Source: Microbacterium sp. SY138 (GTDB taxonomy: Bacteria; Actinomycetota; Actinomycetes; Actinomycetales; Microbacteriaceae). From it: a stretch of DNA of 64,000 bases. Where the stretch lies: the NCBI RefSeq assembly GCF_039729145.1, contig NZ_CP155793.1, forward strand, positions 2,418,001 to 2,482,000, given 5' to 3'. Below the pieces are notes generated by a model that ran no database searches, was not told the origin of the DNA, and was given only the letters and a program-made list of their open reading frames with translations. A program made the translations under genes and the position numbers. Position 1 is the stretch's first letter. The number at the start of each line of letters is the position of its first letter. Positions 16,693 to 26,150 of this stretch are shown in pieces.

Positions 16693-19600
16693 GAGCTCAC
16701 CGCCGGCACCGTGTGGATGCGGCAGGGGTGCACTCGGCGCTGCGTGTCCGCACAGTGCGACTCGACCTGCGCGGTGAAGCTCGATGCCGACATGCCGCGA
16801 GCCGCATCCGACACGCGCTTCAGGAACGCCGTTCGCGACTCATCGTCGAGCGTGTGCTGATGGGCGATGCGGTAGTCGCTCTTGGCGAGTGTCTTGGAGA
16901 CGATCGCGAGTCGAGCGCCGGCCAGCGACGACGACGGCGCCCCCTCGATCAGTCCCTGCTGGACCGCCACCTGATAGGCGGCCAGCTGCGCGTGCTCGAT
17001 CACACCGGAGTCGGATTCGGGATCGTTCTTCCCCGTCTTCAGATCGACCACGACCGTCGGGCCGTCAGGACCCCCCGACATCGGCTCCCAGCCGCGGCCT
17101 CGAGCTGCCGGATGCTCGCCGGCGCCCGGCGGGTAGGCTTCCACACGGTCGATGTAGCCGTGGATGATCGCCTTATTCGCCCGGTCCTCCCCCACCGCGT
17201 GCACCGTCGGCGCGATCTCCTCGTCGGTCGCGGGAGCCACGTCGACGGCGAAGCGGAACTCGACCTCACTGCCGATGACGCGCCCTCCCTCCCGGCGCAC
17301 GTCGCCCAGGTAGGTGTGCAGCCGATCGACGAGCAGATCGGCACGACGTCGTTCCTTGCGTCCGATCCACTCGGTCTCGAAATCGAGCTCCGGCCAGTGC
17401 TCGGCCACGATCTCCCGCATCCGCTCGAGATCTCCTTCGGGTACCCTCTCCATCGCCTCGTGCACGATCGTGCCGATGCCGGCGGTCGGCGGCATCACGG
17501 TGTCGCCGCCGAGCGCCGAGACGACCCAGTTGAGGCCGCATTCCTCGTAGGACTCCATCTTCGAGGGCGATACCCGGGCTCCGGTGACGGCGAGATCGCG
17601 CAGCGGCGCCTGCGTCGATGGTGGGGTGATCCCGTACCACTCCGCCGGGTCGGCTCCAGGGACGCCTTCGCGAGCGAGGACGGCGAGCTGTGCCGCGGCG
17701 GCACGGCGCACCGGCTCGGCGACCGTCGTCGTGAGCGTGCGTCGGTGCCGCGCGACGAGTCCGCGCAGGGTGAGCGGGTGCTCCGCCGAGGCATGCCGCT
17801 CGGGTGGTTCCGGCGCAGGAAGGAAGCCGAAGAACGGGCTGGGCGTGAGGTCGTCGTCGTCCACCGCCGTGATCAGGAGACGATCGCGTGCGCGCGACAC
17901 AGCGCGCACGAAGAGCCGGAGCTCATCGTGCAGTGCCGCACGTCGACGGTCGAGGACCCCTGGAGCCTCGATGGAGATCCCCGTGCGGGCGGCCTGGATC
18001 GCATCCGGCAGACGCCAGGTCTGCAGCAGACCGCCACGCAACCGCACGTTCGGCCAGATGCCGTCCTGCACGCCGGCGACCACGACCGCGTCGAACTCCG
18101 TGCCGAGGGCGGTGGCGGGGGTCAGCAGCGTGACCTTTCCCGGCCGGTCGGGAGTCGACAGCGAATCCTCCGGAACCTCGCTGTCGAGGATGTCGCGCAC
18201 GAAGACCTCGGGCCTCTCGTTCGGCGTACGCTCGACGAAGCGCTTCGCGGAGTCGAACAGAGAGACCAGCGCATCGAGCGAACGAGCCGTCTCCGCTCCC
18301 GTCGGCAGCAGCGAGATCTCGCGCCAGGCGACCTGCAGCCGCCGGCCGTCGACGGCCCGAGCCTGATCCCAGACCCGCCACAGCAGGTCGTGGATCGTCT
18401 CCCCCGCCGCCGCGCCGCGGGAGAGCGCTTCGATCGTCTCGGCGAACCGTTCGGCCGTGCGCGATTCCGGAGCGTCGATCAGCGTGAGGTGCGCAGGATT
18501 CGCCATCGCCCGGCGCAGCAGTTCGCGTGCAGGCGTCGATCCTCCCTGCTCGAGTTCGACGTGTCGGAGGCGCGCACGCAGTCGCCGCAGCCCGATCGCG
18601 TCCATCCCTCCGAAGGGGGTGCGCAGCGCCTCCTCGAGTGCGGGCGACGTGCGCTCTTCGACCGGGGTGAGTGCCAGACGCACGATGCCGACGATGTCGC
18701 GTACGATCCCCTCGCTGCCGAGCGGGCGCTGCACACCGGCCGCTCGTGTCGGGATCTCCCTGGCGGCGAGTTCGGTCTCGAGTGCGGTGACCTGCCGGGT
18801 GTCGTGGGCGATGACCGCCATCCGGTCCCAGCGGATGCCGTCGGAGAGGTGCCACTCGCGCATGACGCCGGCGATGCGATCGAGCTCCTCATAGGGGGAA
18901 GGAGCAACGAACGTCGCGACTCCGGCTTCGACCTCTTCGGCGGTCACCGGCACCGGAGCGCGCCGGTGCTCGACCCGTCCGGACACGCCGATCGCCTGCG
19001 TCACGGTGCGGGTGAGCGCCGTGAGCGCCGGACGCTGGCGGTGCGGCCCGTCGAGTACGTGCACGTCTCCCAGCACGCCGGCGAGCTGGGCGAACAGCTC
19101 GGGGCTGGCTCCACGGAACGACCCGGATGAGATGTCGGGATCGCCGAAGGCGTGCACGGCGATCCCGCGGCTGCGCAAGGCCGTCACGACGGCGATCCCA
19201 CCGCGGGTGAGCTCCTGCGCGTCATCGATGAGCACCACGCGCAAGGGAGCGAGCGGGCCGAGGGTGTTCGCGTCTGCCGTATCCAGGATGGTGCTCGCCT
19301 CGCTGAGCAGATCAGCGGCGTCGCGGTGCGCCGAGCGGAGCGCGTCGAGGACCATGCGGTACTCGACGAGGAACTCCGCCGTCGCCACCCACACCTCGTT
19401 TCCCGAGGCCCGGAGTTCCGCGGCGTCGACGCCGATCTCGGTGCACTCGGCGAGGAAGGCACGCAGCTCGGAGCGGAACCCCTTCGAGGCGCGCACGGAA
19501 GTGCTCAGCGCGTCGGGCCACCGGATGCGCCCGTCTTCCGCATCTCCGGCGAGCAGTTCGGCGATGATGCGGTCCTGATCGGCACCGGTCAGCAGCGCCG

Positions 19601-19910
19601 GCGGTTCGGCTCCTTCTCGCACCATCGCTCCACGGACGAGCTGGAAGGCGAAGGAACCGAGCGATCTGGCCAACGGTCCCGGCGTCGCCTGACCGATGCG
19701 CACGCCGATCCGATCGCGCAGAGCCGTCGCCGCCTGGCGGTTCGGGGTGAGGGCGAGAACCTGTTCGGGGCGCAGCCCCTCGACGTCGAGCAGGTGCACG
19801 ACACGCTCGATGAGGGTGCGCGTCTTGCCCGTTCCCGGCGCGCCGATGACGACGCCGGATGCCGACGGCTCTGCGGCGATCACAGCGCGCTGAGCGGTAT
19901 CGGGTGTCAT
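16689..19910 (-). CDS. adnA: AdnA: helicase-like and nuclease subunit of AdnAB
   Basis: The 1073-residue partner of AdnB has an intact Walker A (VIGAPGTGKTRTL) but an altered motif II, VLIDDAQELT (D-D-A-Q instead of D-E-x-Q), and a drifted motif III (GDPDISSGSFRGAS). This fits the weak or vestigial motor of known AdnA proteins. A PD-(D/E)XK nuclease follows near the C-terminus, with IDRVEAYPPG, VVVDLKTGKNDPE and HAQLAAYQVAV. Cys residues in YEECGLNWVV and near the extreme C-terminus (HCADTQ, HPC) could belong to an Fe-S cluster, but a full set of four is not obvious. The ATG at 19910 is chosen over in-frame upstream starts because TGGAGGTC lies immediately before it and TAGCGT (19918-19923) ends 7 bases upstream. 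It is translationally coupled to adnB. Confidence 0.9.
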   Translation of the reverse strand: MTPDTAQRAVIAAEPSASGVVIGAPGTGKTRTLIERVVHLLDVEGLRPEQVLALTPNRQAATALRDRIGVRIGQATPGPLARSLGSFAFQLVRGAMVREGAEPPALLTGADQDRIIAELLAGDAEDGRIRWPDALSTSVRASKGFRSELRAFLAECTEIGVDAAELRASGNEVWVATAEFLVEYRMVLDALRSAHRDAADLLSEASTILDTADANTLGPLAPLRVVLIDDAQELTRGGIAVVTALRSRGIAVHAFGDPDISSGSFRGASPELFAQLAGVLGDVHVLDGPHRQRPALTALTRTVTQAIGVSGRVEHRRAPVPVTAEEVEAGVATFVAPSPYEELDRIAGVMREWHLSDGIRWDRMAVIAHDTRQVTALETELAAREIPTRAAGVQRPLGSEGIVRDIVGIVRLALTPVEERTSPALEEALRTPFGGMDAIGLRRLRARLRHVELEQGGSTPARELLRRAMANPAHLTLIDAPESRTAERFAETIEALSRGAAAGETIHDLLWRVWDQARAVDGRRLQVAWREISLLPTGAETARSLDALVSLFDSAKRFVERTPNERPEVFVRDILDSEVPEDSLSTPDRPGKVTLLTPATALGTEFDAVVVAGVQDGIWPNVRLRGGLLQTWRLPDAIQAARTGISIEAPGVLDRRRAALHDELRLFVRAVSRARDRLLITAVDDDDLTPSPFFGFLPAPEPPERHASAEHPLTLRGLVARHRRTLTTTVAEPVRRAAAAQLAVLAREGVPGADPAEWYGITPPSTQAPLRDLAVTGARVSPSKMESYEECGLNWVVSALGGDTVMPPTAGIGTIVHEAMERVPEGDLERMREIVAEHWPELDFETEWIGRKERRRADLLVDRLHTYLGDVRREGGRVIGSEVEFRFAVDVAPATDEEIAPTVHAVGEDRANKAIIHGYIDRVEAYPPGAGEHPAARGRGWEPMSGGPDGPTVVVDLKTGKNDPESDSGVIEHAQLAAYQVAVQQGLIEGAPSSSLAGARLAIVSKTLAKSDYRIAHQHTLDDESRTAFLKRVSDAARGMSASSFTAQVESHCADTQRRVHPCRIHTVPAVSS

Positions 19911-20080
19911 GACCTCCACGCTATCCGGACGTGCGGACATCGCAGCCCGCACCCGCCAGGCACGTCCGGGGTCGCAGTCGTCCGCGCTGTGCGCTCACGG
20001 CGAAACCGGTCCCCGCGGCCGATCCTGCCCGGTGCCCGCGGGGTAGAGTTGGCGCAGTCCCCGAACTTCAAGGAGCACGC

Positions 20081-20305
20081 GTGGAAATCCGCATCGGCAT
20101 CATCAACACCGGCCGTGAACTGAGCTTCGACACCGGCGCCAGCGCTGAAGAGGTCCGCACCCAGGTCGCCGCGGCGCTCGAGCAGAGCGCGTCGCACGTG
20201 AGCTTCGCCGACGTGAAGGGCAACTCCTACATCGTCCCGACCGCGAACCTCGCCTACATCGAGCTGGGCACCGAGGAATCGCGCCGCGTCGGCTTCGTCG
20301 CCTGA
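20081..20305 (+). CDS. DUF3107 family small protein
   Basis: The 74-residue protein starts with MEIRIGIINTGRELSFDT and contains SYIVPTANLAYIELG, matching DUF3107, a small actinobacterial family described as putatively ATP-binding (TB9.4/Rv3208A type); its function is not established. The GTG start is preceded by AAGGAGCACGC. A TAGAGT box at 20044-20049 may be its -10, giving a short leader. The next gene starts 7 bases after its stop. Confidence 0.85.
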   Translation: MEIRIGIINTGRELSFDTGASAEEVRTQVAAALEQSASHVSFADVKGNSYIVPTANLAYIELGTEESRRVGFVA

Positions 20306-20312
20306 CCGCGCG

Positions 20313-20600
20313 ATGTACATCCTCCTCGCACTCATCGGCGCGTGCGCTCTGGGAATCGCCGCGCACTTCCTGATCCGCGATCGCGAGCTGCGCGGCGTCG
20401 CCCTGACCCCGGCGATCGCCACCGCCGTATCGGCGCTCACCTACACGGGCCTGCAGTGGGCCGGTGTGGGCGAGGACAGTATCTGGCTGTGGCTCGCGAG
20501 CGTCCTCGGCGCTCCCGTCGTCGCCGCACTGGCGACCGTGGCCATCACCGGGATGCGCAAGCGCTCCGACGCCCAGAGCAGGGCGGCGCTGGGCATCTGA
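20313..20600 (+). CDS. Small membrane protein, function unknown
   Basis: The 95-residue protein has three predicted membrane helices (MYILLALIGACALGIAAHFL, a weaker one around residues 31-50, and SIWLWLASVLGAPVVAALAT), then a basic tail (RKRSDAQ). I do not recognise a family with confidence. It follows the DUF3107 gene after 7 bases on the same strand and is probably co-transcribed. It converges with the ferritin-like gene (18-base gap). Confidence 0.75.
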   Translation: MYILLALIGACALGIAAHFLIRDRELRGVALTPAIATAVSALTYTGLQWAGVGEDSIWLWLASVLGAPVVAALATVAITGMRKRSDAQSRAALGI

Positions 20601-20618
20601 CCCGTCGAACTGCGTCGC

Positions 20619-21332
20619 CTAGGACGCCAGTCCCATCGCGTCCATGCGACGAGCGTGCGCACCCATGAGCTCGGTGTAGACCGGTTCGATGCGCTCCTCG
20701 TCGATCTCGAGACGCTCGGGCCGCAGCGCAGAGCGGCAGACGAGGATCGTGTCGCCGACCAGGCGGCGCGCCCACATCGACAGCAGCGAACGCCACTCCT
20801 CGTCGCTCTCGATCGTCTCCTGGATGATGGCGACGATCTCGTGTCGAGCGTCGTCCTCGCGGAGGATCTCCGCCACGCGCCGCCCGGTGTCTCCGTAGCT
20901 GGACGCCAGCGCGAGATAGAAGTCGTCGAGCATTCCGGCGGTGATGTACACGGCGAGAAGCGTCTCCCGTGGGCGCGCGCCGATGGTCTTTCGACGGAAC
21001 GCGTCGAGGTTCTCCCGGAACGGGAGCATCAGCTGCGTGGGGTCGTCCCCGTGCTCGGCGATGAGCTCCACGATCCCCCGGTGCTTGGTCAAGGCGGCCC
21101 CTGCCGCACGAGACAGCGACTCCTTCTCGGAGAGCGCGGTCGTGGCGCGGATGAGACGCGTCAGCGTCTCGAAGTAGCCCAGTTGCAGATAGGCGGCCTG
21201 CCCGAGGAACCGATTGAGTTCGGGGGCGAGTTCGGCGAAGTCGATGCGCGTCGCATCTCCCTGCTCGCCTCTGCCGCGCAGCGCGAGGGTGCGTCGCGGC
21301 GCGTCGTCGCGCTGCCAGAACCACTTAACCAC
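20619..21332 (-). CDS. Ferritin-like / MiaE-like fold protein
   Basis: The 237-residue protein belongs to the ferritin-like-fold family related to tRNA-(ms2io6A)-hydroxylase MiaE (PF13794), conserved next to rhlE-type helicases in Actinobacteria (Rv3210c). Helices carry metal-ligand candidates in YFETLTRLIRA, LTKHRGIVELIAEH and EDDARHEIVAIIQE, the E...ExxH style of diiron four-helix bundles. The substrate is unknown, and a role in tRNA hydroxylation is not shown. The GTG start has GGGAGGACGACCTC upstream. It is divergent from the DEAD-box helicase. Confidence 0.8.
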   Translation of the reverse strand: MVKWFWQRDDAPRRTLALRGRGEQGDATRIDFAELAPELNRFLGQAAYLQLGYFETLTRLIRATTALSEKESLSRAAGAALTKHRGIVELIAEHGDDPTQLMLPFRENLDAFRRKTIGARPRETLLAVYITAGMLDDFYLALASSYGDTGRRVAEILREDDARHEIVAIIQETIESDEEWRSLLSMWARRLVGDTILVCRSALRPERLEIDEERIEPVYTELMGAHARRMDAMGLAS

Positions 21333-21487
21333 GAGGTCGTCCTCCCGAGTCCACCACGACGTTCACAATACTCGTGCCGAACGCTCCTTCCTGGCCGGAG
21401 GCGCCCCTCGGGGTAGGCTGGGCGTGTCCCCGCCGTCGGAGCGGGGCCCCGCGCCTGTGGCACAAGAGACGGCGTGGATCCGTTAAC

Positions 21488-23050
21488 GTGGCGATCCCGC
21501 AGGCTCGCCGGACAGGCAATCTGAATAAAGTGACAACTTTCGCCGATCTCGGCATCGATCAGGACATCGTCGACGCACTCGCCGCCAAGGGCATCGTCGA
21601 CGCGTTCCCCATCCAGGAGCAGACCATCCCCCTCGGCCTTCCCGGCCAGGACATCATCGGTCAGGCCAAGACGGGAACAGGCAAGACCTTCGGCTTCGGC
21701 ATCCCCGTCGTCCAGCGCCTCGGCAAGGACCCGGAGCACGGCGTCAAGGCACTCATCGTGGTGCCGACGCGCGAGCTCGCGGTGCAGGTGTACGAGGACA
21801 TCGACCTGCTCACCAGCAACCGCTCGACCAGCGTCGTCGCCATCTACGGCGGCAAGGCCTACGAGGGCCAGATCGACCAGCTCAAGGCCGGCGCGCAGAT
21901 CGTGGTCGGCACACCCGGTCGACTGATCGACCTCGCCGGTCAGCGCCTGCTCGACCTCTCGCACGCCACCGAGGTCGTGCTCGACGAGGCCGACAAGATG
22001 CTCGACCTCGGCTTCCTCGCCGACATCGAGAAGATCTTCCAGAAAGTCCCGGCCGTCCGTCACACGCAGCTGTTCTCCGCGACGATGCCCGGCCCGATCG
22101 TCGCCCTCGCACGTCGCTTCATGTCGAACCCGATCCACATCCGTGCGAACGACCCCGACGAGGGCCTCACGCAGGCGAACATCAAGCACCTCGTCTACCG
22201 TGCGCATTCGATGGACAAGGACGAGGTCATCGCCCGCATCCTGCAGGCCGAGGGTCGCGGAAAGACCGTGATCTTCACCCGCACGAAGCGCGCGGCGCAG
22301 CGCCTCGTCGACGAGCTGAGCGACCGCGGCTTCAATGTGGGTGGCGTGCACGGTGACATGGGTCAGGATCAGCGCGAGCGCTCGATGGCCGCCTTCAAGG
22401 CGGGCAAGCGCGACGTCCTGGTCGCGACCGACGTGGCCGCCCGAGGCATCGACGTCGATGACGTGACGCACGTCATCAACCACACGATCCCGGATGAGGA
22501 CAAGACGTACCTGCACCGTGCAGGCCGTACGGGCCGCGCGGGCAAGACCGGCATCGCGGTCACCTTCGTCGACTGGGAAGACCTGCACAAGTGGGCCCTG
22601 ATCAACCGCGCCCTCGAGTTCGGCCAGCCCGAGCCCATCGAGACCTACTCGTCCAGCCCGCATCTGTACGAGGACCTCAACATCCCCCAGGGCACGAAGG
22701 GCCGCCTGGTGTCGGCGCCCAAGACGGAGTCCGTGAAGACCGAGCGCACCCGTCGACCCGAGCGCGCGGCCGACGCCGCCGCCGAGGGGACCGATGAGGG
22801 CGGCACCCGCCGCCGTCGTCGCCGTCGCAACAGCACGACTCCGGTCGGTTCGACCTTCACCGAAGGCGCGGCAGAGTCGACGTCCGGCGAGGGGCAGTCC
22901 GCACCGGCCGCCGATCGCGGTGCCGAGGGCGCGGGCACGCATGACGGTGCGGGCAAGGAGCACCACGACGGCAAGCCGGCTCCGGCACGTCGTCGCCGTC
23001 GTCGTCGTGGCGGTTCCGGCGCCGGCGCGGCTCCCGTCACCGGGGCCTGA
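21488..23050 (+). CDS. DEAD-box ATP-dependent RNA helicase (RhlE-like), first of two in the window
   Basis: The 520-residue protein has every DEAD-box motif: Q motif DAFPIQEQTIPLGL, AKTGTGKT, PTRELAVQ, GTPGR, DEAD (LDEADKMLDLG), SAT, TKRAAQRLVDEL, DVAARGIDVDDV and HRAGRTGRAGK. It should remodel structured RNA in ribosome assembly or mRNA decay. The last ~130 residues are disordered and contain two Arg tracts (TRRRRRRRN and RRRRRRRGG), probably for RNA contact. The start is uncertain: GTG at 21488 is used, but GTG at 21530 gives MTTFADLGIDQ, which fits the family N-terminus better; neither has a clear ribosome binding site. A TAGGCT box lies at 21415-21420. A strong hairpin follows the gene. 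Confidence 0.92.
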   Translation: MAIPQARRTGNLNKVTTFADLGIDQDIVDALAAKGIVDAFPIQEQTIPLGLPGQDIIGQAKTGTGKTFGFGIPVVQRLGKDPEHGVKALIVVPTRELAVQVYEDIDLLTSNRSTSVVAIYGGKAYEGQIDQLKAGAQIVVGTPGRLIDLAGQRLLDLSHATEVVLDEADKMLDLGFLADIEKIFQKVPAVRHTQLFSATMPGPIVALARRFMSNPIHIRANDPDEGLTQANIKHLVYRAHSMDKDEVIARILQAEGRGKTVIFTRTKRAAQRLVDELSDRGFNVGGVHGDMGQDQRERSMAAFKAGKRDVLVATDVAARGIDVDDVTHVINHTIPDEDKTYLHRAGRTGRAGKTGIAVTFVDWEDLHKWALINRALEFGQPEPIETYSSSPHLYEDLNIPQGTKGRLVSAPKTESVKTERTRRPERAADAAAEGTDEGGTRRRRRRRNSTTPVGSTFTEGAAESTSGEGQSAPAADRGAEGAGTHDGAGKEHHDGKPAPARRRRRRRGGSGAGAAPVTGA

Positions 23051-23060
23051 GCACGTCACC

Positions 23061-23105
23061 GAGAGGGCGCATCCACCGGGTTCACTCCGGCGTATGCGCC
23101 CTCTC
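23061..23105. terminator. Bidirectional terminator between the DEAD-box helicase and the DUF817 gene
   Basis: GAGAGGGCGCA (23061-23071) pairs perfectly with TGCGCCCTCTC (23095-23105). It starts 10 bases after the helicase stop and lies between two convergent genes. Confidence 0.75.
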
Positions 23106-23146
23106 GCATGTGCGGACGCGGAAGCCGAGAGCCGGTTGCGGCGGGT

Positions 23147-24055
23147 TCACCGTCGGTCGCCGACATCCGGCTCCTGTGCGCGTGCCTCGTCGGCCGTGCG
23201 CAGCACGGCTGCCGGTACCTGCGGCGGATACACCCAGGCGACCAGCACGACCGAGATGATCATCAGCAGGAACCACGAGCTCAGCTTGCTCAACGAGACC
23301 GGCTGCCAGCCTCCGGCCTGATCCGGGTAGGCCCATGCGCCCGCCCACGTGCCGATGTTTTCCGCGAGATAGATGAACACCGCGACCCCGCCGAAGACGG
23401 CCAAGAGCGGCAGACGGATCGTGCGCCGCCACACCCGCGCGTGCATCACTGTGGGCAGCCAGAGCGCCACGACTCCCGCCAGGAGCACCCAGCGGGCATC
23501 CCACCACCAGTGGTGGGTGAAGAAGTTGAGGTAGATCGCCGCTGCGAGGACGGCCGTCATCCATCGCCGCGGATACCGCGTGAACCCGAGGTCGAACAGC
23601 CGATAGACGCGCACCATGTACGACCCGACCGCCGCATACATGAAACCGCTGAACAGCGGGACACCGCCGATGCGGAGGATCCCGTCCGCGGCATACGCCC
23701 ACGACCCCACGTCGGTCTTGAAGAGCTCCATGGCGGTGCCGGTGATGTGGAACAGGACGATGACCCACAGCTCACGCCCGCTCTCCAGTCGGAAGACGAG
23801 CATCGCCACCTGGATGAGCACAGCGGCGATGGTGAGTGCGTCGTTGCGGGCGAGCACCGCATCGTCGGGGTACCACAGACGCGCGGCGACGATCAGGACC
23901 AGCAGCGCCGCCCCGAAGATGCACGCCCACGCCTGCTTGACGACGAACACCGCGAACTCGATCAGGCCGGCGCGGATGCCGTTCGACGGGGCATCGCGGA
24001 GGAGGCGATGAGCCCACGCGTCGACGCGTCGCTCGAGGGAAGTCGCTCGCTGCAT
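23147..24055 (-). CDS. DUF817 family integral membrane protein
   Basis: The 302-residue protein has about eight membrane helices and matches DUF817 (PF05675): FAVFVVKQAWACIFGAALL near the N-terminus, HITGTAMELFKTDVGSWAY in the middle, and YLNFFTHHWWWDARW and YLAENIGTWAGAWAYP later. The conserved His, Glu and Trp in membrane-proximal loops hint at a metal or cofactor site, but no function is known for the family. The ATG at 24055 is supported by TACCGT (24063-24068) ending 7 bases upstream. It stands alone on its strand. Confidence 0.88.
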   Translation of the reverse strand: MQRATSLERRVDAWAHRLLRDAPSNGIRAGLIEFAVFVVKQAWACIFGAALLVLIVAARLWYPDDAVLARNDALTIAAVLIQVAMLVFRLESGRELWVIVLFHITGTAMELFKTDVGSWAYAADGILRIGGVPLFSGFMYAAVGSYMVRVYRLFDLGFTRYPRRWMTAVLAAAIYLNFFTHHWWWDARWVLLAGVVALWLPTVMHARVWRRTIRLPLLAVFGGVAVFIYLAENIGTWAGAWAYPDQAGGWQPVSLSKLSSWFLLMIISVVLVAWVYPPQVPAAVLRTADEARAQEPDVGDRR

Positions 24056-24118
24056 GCCTCGGACGGTATCGGTCCCGCTCGACAGCTCGCCGGGAGATGA
24101 CCGCCAGAATGCCGAGGA

Positions 24119-24991
24119 TCAGGGAAAACGCGGGGCGGTGCCCGTGCCGCGTGCTATGAGCCTGGCCACCATCTCGTCAGAGGTGGTGTTCTCGCCGGGA
24201 CGGTTGGGCTTGCCGTCGCCGTGATAGTCGCTCGAGCCCGTGATGATGAGGTCGTGCTTCGCGGCGATCTCTCGCAGCAGCCGCTTGCCTGCCTCCGTGT
24301 TCTCGCGATGCTCGATCTCGAACCCGCCGAGGCCTGCATCGACGAGGCGCTCGATGAACGCCACGGGCATCATGCGGTCGCGCCCCGCCGTCACGGGGTG
24401 GGCGATGATCGCCACTCCCCCCGCCTCGGTGATCAGACGCACAGCGGTCAGCGGATCGGGTGCGTAATGCGGCTCGTAGTACCCCTCCCGTGGATGCAGG
24501 ATGCCGTCGAACGCCTCGCTCCGATCCCGCACGATGCCGCGGGCGACGAGGGCGTCGGCGATGTGCGGACGCCCCACCGTCGCGTCGAGTGCCGTCTGCG
24601 CCACCACGTCGTCCCACTGCAGGTCGTAGTCTCGCCCGATGTTGCGGACGATCCGCTCGGCACGGCCGATCCGATCACCGCGGATGCGATCGGTCTCGGC
24701 CCGCAGTGCGTCATCCTCCGGATCGAAGAGGTAGCCGAGAACATGCACGCTGCGCCACTCGTGCTTCGCGGAGAGCTCCATCCCCGGGATGAAGGTCATC
24801 CCCCGTGCGACGGCGGCGTCTCCCGCCTCGCCCCAACCGGTCGAGCGGTCGTGATCGGTCAGCGCGAGCGTGCGCACCCCGTGCGCGTGCGCCTGCCGGA
24901 CGACCTCGGCCGGCGACTCCGTGCCATCGGAATGGTTGGAGTGCAGGTGCAGGTCGGCGGGACCGGCGAATCCGTGGGACGAAGAGGCCAT
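24119..24991 (-). CDS. PHP-domain metal-dependent phosphoesterase (YciV/RNase AM type)
   Basis: The 290-residue enzyme has the four PHP motifs: DLHLHSNHSDG (about residue 14), TLALTDHDRS, GMELSAKHEWRSVHVLGY and IIAHPVTAG, with a final GSSDYHGDGKPN. These supply the metal ligands of a trinuclear site. Relatives hydrolyse 3',5'-nucleoside bisphosphates or trim RNA 5' ends; the exact substrate is inferred. The ATG at 24991 (MASSSHGF) is supported by TACGCT (24998-25003) ending 6 bases upstream, which predicts a leaderless mRNA. It diverges from the EEP-family gene, which has the same promoter style. Confidence 0.88.
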   Translation of the reverse strand: MASSSHGFAGPADLHLHSNHSDGTESPAEVVRQAHAHGVRTLALTDHDRSTGWGEAGDAAVARGMTFIPGMELSAKHEWRSVHVLGYLFDPEDDALRAETDRIRGDRIGRAERIVRNIGRDYDLQWDDVVAQTALDATVGRPHIADALVARGIVRDRSEAFDGILHPREGYYEPHYAPDPLTAVRLITEAGGVAIIAHPVTAGRDRMMPVAFIERLVDAGLGGFEIEHRENTEAGKRLLREIAAKHDLIITGSSDYHGDGKPNRPGENTTSDEMVARLIARGTGTAPRFP

Positions 24992-25091
24992 CCTCCGAGC
25001 GTACCGAGCGGCGACCCGCGCGGACGCGGAGGCGCACGGAAGCGGATGTCGAGGCAGGGACTTCACAGGCGACGCTCCTAGGCTGGTGGGG

Positions 25092-26114
25092 ATGTTTCGT
25101 CTCCTGGGGATCCTCTTCACCGTGCTGCTCGCGATCGCGACGGCGGTCGTGGTGTGGCCGCAGTTCTTCCGTCTCGAGCAGACCTACCCGTTCGCGCAGC
25201 TCGTGTCCGCGCGCGGCATCGTGCTCGGCGGATTCCTCGTCGTCGCGGTGCTCGCGCTCCTGCTCCTGTTCGCCCGTCCGCTCCGCGGATTCGCCGCCTC
25301 TGTCCTGATCGTTGCGCTGCTCGGCGCCGGCGCGACCGCGGCGATCGGTGCCGTTCGCGGTTTCGGGGGATCACCGCTCCCGGAGAAGACCGAGGACAGT
25401 GTCCGCGTGCTCACCTGGAACACGGCGGGAGAAGCGGTGTCTGCCGAGGTGATCGCCCAGCAGATCCTCGATCAGGGGGCCGACATCGTCGCCCTTCCCG
25501 AGACGACCGAGGCCGTCGGCGAGCGCATCGCTATCATGCTCCGCGAGCAGGGACACCCGATGTGGGTGCACCACGTGCAGTTCCGCCCGGATGTGCAGGA
25601 CGGGCCGCAGTCGTGGCAGACGACCGTGCTGGTCGCCCCGGACCTCGGGGAGTACTCCGTGATCGAGTCGGCGAAGGATGGCACCAGCAACACCGGCTCG
25701 GTGCCCAGCGTCGTGCTCATGCCGATCGACGGCTCCGGCCCCACCATCGTCGCCGTGCACGCGGTCGCGCCGCGCATGGAGGAGATGCAGCAGTGGCGCA
25801 GCGACCTGCAGTGGATCGCGGATCAGTGCCCCCAGGGCGACTTCATCCTGGCCGGTGACTTCAACGCGACGATCGACCACATGGCCCCTCTCGGAGTCGA
25901 GGGCGGAGATATCGGCTACTGCCGCGATGTCGCGTCCCGCACCGGCAACGGCCTCACGGGTACCTGGCCGAGCTCTCTCCCTGCCCTCGCCGGCGCCCCG
26001 ATCGATCATGTGATGGCGTCGCAGAACTGGTCTCCGACGGGGTCGGTCGTGCTGGACGATGCCGGTGGCAGCGACCACCGCGCTCTGGTCGTGCAGCTCG
26101 AGCCCGCCGGCTGA
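25092..26114 (+). CDS. Membrane-anchored endonuclease/exonuclease/phosphatase (EEP) family protein
   Basis: The 340-residue protein has three N-terminal hydrophobic helices (about residues 3-20, 36-60 and 66-88) followed by an EEP domain. Domain motifs are VLTWNTAGEAVS, DIVALPETTEAVG (catalytic Glu region), VVAVHAVAP, FILAGDFNATIDH and GAPIDHVM...GGSDHRALVVQL (Asp-His at the end). The topology puts the domain outside the membrane. The substrate could be DNA, a phospholipid or another phosphodiester and cannot be assigned. TAGGCT (25079-25084) ends 7 bases before the ATG. Confidence 0.88.
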   Translation: MFRLLGILFTVLLAIATAVVVWPQFFRLEQTYPFAQLVSARGIVLGGFLVVAVLALLLLFARPLRGFAASVLIVALLGAGATAAIGAVRGFGGSPLPEKTEDSVRVLTWNTAGEAVSAEVIAQQILDQGADIVALPETTEAVGERIAIMLREQGHPMWVHHVQFRPDVQDGPQSWQTTVLVAPDLGEYSVIESAKDGTSNTGSVPSVVLMPIDGSGPTIVAVHAVAPRMEEMQQWRSDLQWIADQCPQGDFILAGDFNATIDHMAPLGVEGGDIGYCRDVASRTGNGLTGTWPSSLPALAGAPIDHVMASQNWSPTGSVVLDDAGGSDHRALVVQLEPAG

Positions 26115-26150
26115 CTCCCGCACCCGCCCGCCAGGTGACAGACTGGAGGG

